From: Thermothelomyces thermophilus ATCC 42464
Taxonomy: Eukaryota; Ascomycota; Sordariomycetes; Sordariales; Chaetomiaceae
NCBI RefSeq assembly: GCF_000226095.1
Contig: NC_016472.1
Location: forward strand, 5,394,001-5,458,000
Length of the DNA stretch: 64,000 nucleotides
Direction of reading: 5' to 3'
Shown here piece after piece: positions 57,305-64,000 of this stretch. The notes below the pieces were generated by a model, which saw only the letters and a list, made by a program, of their open reading frames with translations, was not told where the DNA came from and did no database searches. Position numbers and translations under genes: made by a program. The first letter of the stretch is position 1. Every line of letters begins with the position of its first letter.

Positions 57305-58630
57305 GTGCTGCTTGCCGAAGCCGTCGTGATGACGCCCGCGGGCGTGATCTCGCCGATTCGGTCGCTCACCACCTTCACGTTGGGCTCGAGCAGCGACTCG
57401 AGGAAGCCCTTGCCCGGCGTCAGGCGGCGGCAGCCCGGGGCGAACGTCTTGGGGATGAGCAGGGCCAGGAGGTCCGGCCGCGACGACAGCTTGTCGTGCA
57501 TGGCCCGGTGGAAGGCGGCCTGGCACTCCTTCTGCATGGCGGTGCCGCGGATCGTGCTGTCGTGGATGAGGTTGCCGCCGCTCTCGAAGACCTTGCGGAG
57601 CTTGAACAGCGCCACCGGGTCGGTCGCCAGCTGTTGTCGTTGTTCGGGCGAGACTACCGACCCCCGGCCCGGGGATTCTCATCAGCAAGGAGGAGCAGGG
57701 AGGGAGAAATGAAAAAAATGGGGGGAAGGAAGGGGGGAAAGGGGGGGGGGGGTTTGGATTAAAGGGAGATTTTTTTTTCCGTACAGGCTGTGTTGGCGGG
57801 ATCCATTCCCAGCTCGATCATGCCTTGGTCCCCGAAAGCGGACGAGATCCAGGTGGGGGAACGCATGAAGCAGGTCAGCTGGGCGCCCTCGACCTTTTGC
57901 AGGCTCGGGATGATCTGGATGGCGCTCGAGCCGTTGCCGATGATACCGATCCGCTTGTTGCGGAAGTCGTAGCTGGCACGAAGGTCAGTTCAAGGCTCCC
58001 CCCGACAAACCCAACCCAACCACCGGAAGAGGAAAAACGAGAGGCTACTCACCTCGTGTCCCAGTCCCCCGAGTGCATGAGCTTGCCTTGGAACGTGCCG
58101 AGGCCGGGGATGTCGGGCCACGACATGTCGTTGAGCTGCCCCCGAGCAGTGACGAGGACGTTTGCCGAGTCCTCGATCACCTCCCCGGTGGCGAGGTTGG
58201 TCACTCTGACGTTCCTTGGTAACGTTCCCGTCAGGTGAGTGTGCTCTTGGACCACCGAGAGCCAGACGGAAAGAGAAAGCTCACCATTTCTTAGAGACAT
58301 CGTCCCACGCACAGTGCTCGACTTGGTGGCGTGTCTTGATGAACCTCATTGCGCCGAATCTCTCGGCCACGTCCTCGAGATACTGTTGGATCTCGCTCCC
58401 CGGGGCATACAGGTTGCTCCAGTTGGGGTTGGGTGCGAACGAGTACTGGTAAGAGTGTGCTTCATGTTCTGGTCAGCCTCGTTCAAGGTGACGGGTTCGG
58501 GCGGGGACGGGCACACTTACATGGGATGTCGCAGGCAACTCCTTGAAGAGGGGGTTAGTGTAAGGGTGTTCAGACTGAAGATTGCTCAACTGTTGCAGAT
58601 CCGTTCGTACCAGGATATTTGTTCAGCCAC

Positions 58631-58664
<34 letters not shown>

Positions 58665-58931
58665 CGCAGTCAGTCGTATGGTCAACCAGAGACATACAAC
58701 TTGAGTGGAGAAGACATACCAGACTCCGCCAACGCGCTCGCTCTTCTCATACACGACCAGCTCCACGTTCCTCAATCTCTCTGGTATTCTGATGGCCGCC
58801 AGAATGCCGGAGAAGCCGGCCCCGACCACGATCACCCTGAGGGGCCTCATGTTCTCGACGGCGACATCTTTGATTGTGAACTCGTCGCCAACCTTCTCGT
58901 TGAAGCCGTTCGGAGTTGGCATCTCACCCAT
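56617..58931 (-). CDS. Baeyer-Villiger-type flavin-dependent monooxygenase (604 aa, 7 exons)
   Basis: Exons 58931-58720, 58630-58611, 58541-58521, 58459-58285, 58214-58053, 57972-57785 and 57653-56617 join to 604 residues. FAD-binding GAGFSG lies at residues 37-42, preceded by RVIVV. SERVGGVWWLNKYPGVACDI and PSHSYQYSFAPNPNWSNLY form the next conserved blocks. FQGKLMHSGDWD near residues 185-195 matches the Baeyer-Villiger fingerprint FxGxxxHxxxW(P/D). GIIGNGSSAIQIIPSLQKV is the NADPH-binding site, and DVLICATGYRVS the C-terminal ATGY motif. Such enzymes insert oxygen beside ketones in secondary metabolism or degradation; the substrate cannot be told, and no cluster genes are nearby. Oddities are exons of 20 and 21 nt, a (TG)15 tract at the exon 2 acceptor and a run of nine Ser in the C-terminal half. 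Confidence 0.88.
58634..58663. repeat. (CA)15 microsatellite inside intron 1 of the monooxygenase gene
   Basis: Thirty bases of CA on the plus strand, that is (TG)15 in the transcript, ending immediately before the CAG of the splice acceptor at 58631-58633. Confidence 0.95.
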
Positions 58932-60546
58932 CTTGCCGGTGTTAGGTGGAAGGGGGATCTTGCTTCTTCCACTTGCGGCGCTCTCTCGGGGCTCTTAGGA
59001 GTTGGAGGGAAGTATATTCTCATGGATATATATTGCAGAAACAGAAGCAGAAGCGACGATGATCACCAAGGGGAAGGGTCGGGGACAGGGGCCGGACGAC
59101 GTGGGTTGTCCGTTGATGGAGGCGCACACATATACTGTACTGTATGTACAACCGACGTTCTGGCCCCCCATGCTTGACTGTTGAAGTCGTGCATGGGGTG
59201 TGGTGTATTGCACCTGATCTGTCAGCCCCTGCATGAGGAACCGGCGTGCAAGCTCGGGGAAAGTGACGGTAGAGTGTCCAGGCCAACCCCAAGATGCCGA
59301 GAAGCCTACCTTCCGGGCGGGGAAGCCTCCCCGGAGAAGCACCGCACATTCGGGGAGTTTTGTTATGTGCTACACTACGGACGTACTGTACATCCACCAA
59401 CTAATGGCCGATGAACCCCCCCTTTCCCCCGTACCCTCCCCCCTTCCCTTTTTGGTTCTTTTTTCCCCGGTCCCAGACAAGCAGTGTATCTGCTCACTTC
59501 TAGGACCCGTTACACGAGCCAGACATCCGGGGCAGCTTTGCTCGATTGTTGACTATCAGGCAAGTCAATCGGTCACAGCTGTGCGATCACTCCTCTACAT
59601 GGCCTTGCGTACGCTCTCTGGCTTTTCCGGGACGTTCTAGACCACCTCTATGCTCGATGTATGTAAACTTATCTATCTGCACTGAACATTGTGCCGATGA
59701 CACCTGCATGTATGCATCTGCGATGCCCACGACCGACGGAGGCGAGTACTACATAGTTTGTATGCAGAAGAATTACACCACACCAGCCCTTCCTGACAAT
59801 ACTCTGCGCTGATTGTTTCGTGGTTGAATTGAACGCAAAGATAATAACGAAGAAGCAAGAGCTGAGAGCTTACGAACGAAATCAGGAAATGGGACACCTG
59901 AGTGCTGTGGATTCCTCATGACCCCAATGGAAAACCGTTCCCGAATTGGGTCTCTTTTTATATCCCCGGGCGACGCCGACGCGCTCCCACGCGGTCATCG
60001 TCTGACTAGTCCTTCTTCTCCGGCGCTGTGTGGAGTTCTGGTTTGGCATTCCCCAGATTCTTGGCCCGCTCTCCGCAGCTGCCGATCCGCTCGGCGGGGA
60101 GCGAGAGCTTCCCGGCGGCAAAGCAATTCCGTTTCTTTGGAGGACGGGGAACGAGCTAATGGGTTGGGCCCACTAGTGTATTGCGTAGTGTAATCCGTAG
60201 ACTTGTGTCGTGCAGGATCCAATTATCCTGAATTACATTTTTCGTAACATCTATGGAGAAGGCTAGAAACAAGCCCTCATCTATTCTGAACAGTTGTGCT
60301 TGAAGCTCAAAGGAGCTCGGATGGGCTTTTCCTCCCGTCACCATCTCATTTCTTCTCTCTCCTCCCTTCCTCTTTCTCTTCCTCATTCTCTTTTTTTTAT
60401 TATTATTTTCTTCTCTTTTTCTTCTTCTTCTTCTTCTTCATCATCATCCTCCCAGAACACCGGAACGCAAAAGGGTATCAGGGAAACGGAGGGCGCAAGG
60501 CAACGCAACGAAAGGATAGTCAAGGAGCGGGCAGCGGGACAAAACA
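58932..60546. other. Intergenic DNA upstream of the monooxygenase gene and downstream of the CCCH gene
   Basis: 1.6 kb without a recognised gene. It carries the monooxygenase promoter, a C/T-rich tract near 59418-59468 and, at 60340-60445, a long CTT/TTC-rich tract close to the 3' end of the CCCH gene. Confidence 0.5.
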
Positions 60547-62109
60547 TCATAGCTCGATGTAGTCCTTTTGCGCCGCAAAGTCAAGACCCCCGTTTTCGTC
60601 TTGGCTAATGAACTCGTCCACCTCATCCGAATCGACGTCGTCTTCGTCGATCGACTCGCCATCGTCGTCGCTGGAGAGATCTTCCATCTCCTCGTCTTCC
60701 ATGCCGGACTGATCCCGGCTGCTGGCGCCCCTCCGCAGGACGCTTGCCCTCTCCCGATGCGGCAGCTTACAGCCCTTGATCTTACAGACACCCGTGTTGC
60801 TGAAGTCGGGACACTCGAAGACGTGGCGATCCGAGCAACCGGCGCCTTTTTGGCAGTAACCGTAAAAGCCAAAGTCCCTGCACACTGGAGCAGCTGGTGA
60901 AACTTTTACGTGAGCATACTTGCAATCAGGTTTGGTGCAATTATCCCGGGCAAAATGCAGGCAAGTCGGGGTGCGCTCGGGAGTAGGTTCATGCGAGAGA
61001 TCGCAGTTGTCGCCGCTGGGACATTCGCCCTGCTGCAGGAAGTCCTTGCAAATGGCAACCTTGTGCGGGTCGTGGACATAGCGGCATCGTGGGCCGAGGG
61101 TGCAAGAGCCTGTGTCTCGGTTAGTGAGTCTCGGGTCACTTACCGAAGCCCGGTCGGGAGGGTGTCGCTCGGGGCGTCGGTCGAGGAAGTGTTGGATGTT
61201 ACCCGTCATGGAAAACTGTTTGCAAGGCACGTTGACCTTCTTCACCGCGCCGGATTGCCTGCCAGAGATTGCTGGGGTCAGTTGCCCGGCCCGGAGATGC
61301 CAGGAAACATACCGCTGCGCCTTGACTACGCCGTGACGATACAGATTGCCGTTCTTGCTTCGGTAGAACTTGACGCCTCCGATCACTGCCATTTTCGGGG
61401 TCGCTTTTGCCGAGTTTCCGTCACCTGGACCAGCGTGAGCATGCCGAAAGAGCCCCTCGGGTGGTCGCGGCGTACCAGGAACTCTGACGAGCTTGCTGCC
61501 GTTCTTGGCGACGACGAACCGGACGCCCTGAACGGCAATCTCGTACTTGTTGTCGCCGACGGCCTGTTGGTTAGCTGCCCCAAATCCTCCGCTATTTGCC
61601 ATGCGATTGAGATGGCTGATCAGTTTAGCGCGCTCTTGCTTATCCCTATTGGCAAGCTTCTGGCGCCGCGTCTGCTCCATGGCAGCCGCCCGGGCCTGCG
61701 CATCCTTCTTGTAGACATTTGAATTGATCAGCTGCAGGTGACGGTCGTTCTTGGTCACCCAGGAAGAGCTGGATGCGTCTGACGTCGCGCCCGAGTCAGG
61801 ATCGCCAGACCGGCTCTGCTGGGTTCCGTTGTTCAGAATAAGGGTCCTGTTGCGGTAAACGGGCATTCGGGCGCTCGAGTGACCGCCGCGATGGGGAAAC
61901 CCGCCTGAGCGCCAGCCGCTCGAATAGCCACCGTCTCGAAGCGCGTCAGTCCCGGTGCATCCAAGACTCGGTCGGTCGGTCGACATACGATGGTGCGTTC
62001 GAGCGTGCCGGGCAGGACCAACGCCTGCCTGCTGATTCTTGTGGCGATTGATTTGACCAGCCAAGCGGCTGATCCGTTCCATCATTTCTCGATCCTCTGC
62101 GGACGTCAT
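60547..62109 (-). CDS. CCCH zinc-finger protein of the ZC3H3/Red5 family (471 aa, 3 exons)
   Basis: Exons 62109-61313, 61258-61203 and 61109-60547. The first in-frame ATG gives MTSAEDREMMERISRLAGQI. The middle part holds GVRFVVAKNGSKLVRVP and GGVKFYRSKNGNLYRHGVV. Five CCCH fingers follow: CKQFSMTGSCTLGPRCRYVH (completed across intron 2), CKDFLQQGECPSGDNCDLSH, CLHFARDNCTKPDCKYAH, CRDFGFYGYCQKGAGCSDRH and CPDFSNTGVCKIKGCKLPH. An acidic tail ends KDYIEL. Finger order and spacing match human ZC3H3 and fission yeast Red5, a part of the nuclear Mmi1-Red1 (MTREC) RNA-elimination and poly(A) machinery; the role here is inferred from that. Both introns (54 and 93 nt) are in frame and stop-free, so retention would insert residues, the second one inside finger 1. 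Divergent from TFG2. Confidence 0.88.
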   Translation of the reverse strand: MTSAEDREMMERISRLAGQINRHKNQQAGVGPARHARTHHRMSTDRPSLGCTGTDALRDGGYSSGWRSGGFPHRGGHSSARMPVYRNRTLILNNGTQQSRSGDPDSGATSDASSSSWVTKNDRHLQLINSNVYKKDAQARAAAMEQTRRQKLANRDKQERAKLISHLNRMANSGGFGAANQQAVGDNKYEIAVQGVRFVVAKNGSKLVRVPGTPRPPEGLFRHAHAGPGDGNSAKATPKMAVIGGVKFYRSKNGNLYRHGVVKAQRYVSWHLRAGQLTPAISGRQSGAVKKVNVPCKQFSMTGNIQHFLDRRPERHPPDRASVSDPRLTNRDTGSCTLGPRCRYVHDPHKVAICKDFLQQGECPSGDNCDLSHEPTPERTPTCLHFARDNCTKPDCKYAHVKVSPAAPVCRDFGFYGYCQKGAGCSDRHVFECPDFSNTGVCKIKGCKLPHRERASVLRRGASSRDQSGMEDEEMEDLSSDDDGESIDEDDVDSDEVDEFISQDENGGLDFAAQKDYIEL

Positions 62110-62830
62110 CTTGATAGCCAAAGAGAACTGGATCTCGTCAAATTAAATATTGCTGCCCGCGACGCGAATAGCGAGACTGCAGACTGCGCAAGGCGTGTGA
62201 TGTGAATTTGAATAGTCGCAAGGGATGACGATTCGTGTTGTGGCGGGGATTTCGTTCGTGTACGGAAATCAAGTCCAGATCTGTGGAAAGATCGCGTGGC
62301 TCGCCCGCAATTGTGCACGTGCCAAGGCTCGCGTCTGGTTTGACTCGGCCAATCATCAGGCAAAATGTCTCTCTTTCAACCAAGTTGGAGCAAGCGGACC
62401 CAAGACTTAGAGGCAGGAAGGGAAGGTGTGCATTCTCTCGAGGAAGTTGCTCCGTAGGCTCTGAGGGCCGAATCACATCTTGATATATGGACCTCCGAGC
62501 CTGAAACGCTTTCCTTCCTTGGCCGTTGACAGTGTATGCATTCAACTGAATGTAAGGGTCATGATGACAAAGCTATGCAAAGTGCGAATGTACTCCGTAT
62601 CCGGAAGTGAAAGGGCGGTGCCAAGACTTGGAGGCATCGGGCCCACTTGCTTACATGAGGCATGGTTGCTGACCTCACATGGGAAAGCTGCATCGTTCCT
62701 TTCACATCATCAACCCCAGCGCAGTTGCTCTGTTCTACGGAGCTGCACTTCTTCCTCAACGACACCGGCAAACAGCGGATCTTGGCCTCGAATAATTCAT
62801 TTTGTCGCCACGCCATCCCACGTCGCAAAC
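62110..62830. promoter_or_regulatory. Divergent promoter between the CCCH gene and TFG2
   Basis: 721 bases separate the ATGs. CACGTG occurs at 62316-62321 (207 bases before the CCCH start) and TACTCCGTA at 62591-62599 (232 bases before the TFG2 start). No other gene seen. Confidence 0.4.
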
Positions 62831-64000
62831 ATGGCGGAGCCTCAGATCAAACCGGACCCCGACGCGGGCTCATCCTTCGTGGACGAAGTCGACGAGACGC
62901 CCGATCTGGAATTCTACGACAAGCTGCCCGACGCAGATGCCTATAGTCGCATGTATCTCACACGCCTACCGAACTACGTCTGGGAGGCCTGGTCGAAGCT
63001 CGACGAGGATGAGGAGATTGAGATTGGAACAATCCGCCAATGGATCGACGAGAATGGCAAAACGGTCAGCATGTTCGCTGCTGTCGAGGGTCATTGCCAC
63101 CGCTGACGCGTTGCCTCTGTCTCTAGAGATTGCAAATGCGCCTCAAGCCGGACTTGCCAGCGCATGCCGAAGTGCCCAAGGAGTACAACATGGAAGTAAC
63201 GAACCACGATGTCAACAACACCTTTGTCTTCACCGAGCAGGACCTGCCTAGCTATGCTGCGAAGAACAAGGAAAGGGCCAATGCGCTGGCGCAAGGAATT
63301 CCTGCCCATCTTTTGCGAAAGCACCAAAGGCAGATGGAGCCGCCCGCCGAACGGGGGAAGAAGGGCGCCTACTCGCGCAGGCCTATTCCAAGTTGGTGGC
63401 TCTCTGCCCTCTCCAGGCTGTGATAGGTGTGCTAACCGAGAGCGCCAGAGAAAACTAGGATCGCGGGGAAGATCAAGCACGAAGTCGTCTGCACCCCGGT
63501 ACGGAACGCCGAGGCCGATAGGTTCCTCTCCATTCGCGCCGAAGCCGCCCAGAAGCCTCAGAAGACGGTGACTATGCTGAAGGGCTTTCCAGCCGGAGAT
63601 ACTACCAATCCCAACGAGTGGGAATCTTTTCTCGTATGTGGCCATCTCCCTTCTTTTTGGTGTTGAGATTGCCTAACACGCAGTGCAGAAAACTCGCGAG
63701 AAACCGACCAAGGCGAAAAAGATGGAGAACAAGGCGACCCGTTGGCCGGAGAACCAGCTCCTGGATGCCATCGCCAAGTGCTTCTCGGAGCACAAATACT
63801 GGTCCATCAAGGCCTTCCGCGGAAGAATCCCGCAGCCCGAGGCCTATTTGCGCGAGACTCTCGACAAGGTTGCCGTGCTGCACCGGTCTGGTACTTTTGC
63901 CAATCACTGGTCGCTCAAGCCAGAGTATGAGGGCATCCTCGCCTCGTTACCGAAGCCGGCGGACGATGCGGCGGTACCAAAGGCTGATGTACCCTCCGAT
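62831..64000 (+). CDS. TFG2: Transcription initiation factor IIF subunit beta (RAP30/Tfg2), 5' part, runs off the window
   Basis: Exons 62831-63064, 63127-63391, 63449-63633 and 63689 to the right edge, still open. TFIIF-beta pairs with Tfg1 and escorts RNA polymerase II to promoters. The start is MAEPQIKPDPDAGSSF. The dimerisation half contains YLTRLPNYVWEAWSKLDEDE and the rejoined ENGKTRLQMRLKPDLPAH. Next are NHDVNNTFVFTEQDLPSYAA, RRPIPKKTRIAGKIKHEVVC and TPVRNAEADRFLSIR. The winged-helix DNA-binding domain is present from RWPENQLLDAIAKCFSEHKY to SGTFANHWSLKPEYEG. Introns are 62, 57 and 55 nt with clear branch sites. The C-terminal tail and stop lie outside the window. Confidence 0.94.

Noticed and set aside
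56359-57762. 467-codon plus-strand open frame over the monooxygenase gene
   Set aside because: Antisense to the C-terminal exon with its conserved ATGY motif.
56617-58931. Secondary-metabolite gene cluster around the monooxygenase
   Set aside because: Neighbours are ARPC2, a CCCH protein and TFIIF-beta; no synthase, transporter or cluster regulator is near.
61110-61143. Strong GTAAGT donor inside CCCH intron 2
   Set aside because: Using it would give an intron of only about 34 nt and leave extra residues inside finger 1; the 93-nt intron restores the CCCH spacing.
1-64000. CRISPR arrays, bacterial operons, integrated phage or a defence system
   Set aside because: No spaced direct repeats or prokaryotic gene organisation; the window is spliced eukaryotic DNA throughout.

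Overview
The window is nuclear DNA of a filamentous ascomycete, most likely a Sordariomycete of Sordariales/Chaetomiaceae type. This rests on many short introns (mostly 50-130 nt) with GTRNGT donors and CTAAC/CTGAC branch sites, GC-rich exons, proteins that read as filamentous-fungal orthologues, and low-complexity insertions in otherwise conserved enzymes. I recognised no bacterial, viral or organellar region. Gene models were built by reading splice sites by eye and checking phase. Names rest on recalled family motifs, not on a search.

Layout. 1-4165: no gene seen; promoter/leader of a RING-finger gene (4166-6921, +). 9163-10611 (-): APH-type phosphotransferase. 11960-14944 (-): checkpoint clamp loader RAD17. 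14945-17760: AT-rich, gene-free, possibly holding an old element. 17761-18306 (+): V-ATPase assembly factor PKR1. 18935-19533 (+): spliceosomal SMD1. 20280-21278 (-): eRF1 methyltransferase MTQ2. 21790-22216 (-): small Cys-rich protein. 22739-25678 (-): vacuolar TRP channel YVC1. 26612-27561 (-): ATP synthase subunit ATP4, divergent from NOC4 (27975-29754, +), a ribosome-assembly factor. 29755-38144: long gene-poor stretch ending in the leader of a bZIP factor with a membrane segment (38145-40082, +). 40083-45568: gene-poor. 45569-47906 (-): Sel1-repeat protein. 48456-48550: intron-bearing tRNA-Ile(AAT). 49165-50972: decayed gene. 51529-54503 (-): SSU processome protein DIP2/UTP12, divergent from ARPC2 (54956-56231, +). 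56617-58931 (-): Baeyer-Villiger-type flavin monooxygenase. 60547-62109 (-): CCCH zinc-finger protein of the ZC3H3/Red5 family, divergent from TFIIF-beta TFG2 (62831 to beyond the right edge, +).

Most of the content is housekeeping: ribosome assembly (NOC4, DIP2), splicing, transcription and RNA surveillance (SMD1, TFG2, the CCCH protein), translation termination (MTQ2), mitochondrial and vacuolar energetics (ATP4, PKR1, YVC1), DNA-damage checkpoint (RAD17) and actin (ARPC2). Three divergent pairs share short intergenic promoters. I found no dedicated multi-gene system or secondary-metabolite cluster. The observations most worth a second look are the membrane-anchored bZIP factor, a 9-base motif repeated seven times in intergenic DNA, two micro-exons next to a (TG)15 splice acceptor, a long same-frame extension beyond the RING-gene stop, and stop-free introns of 3n length.
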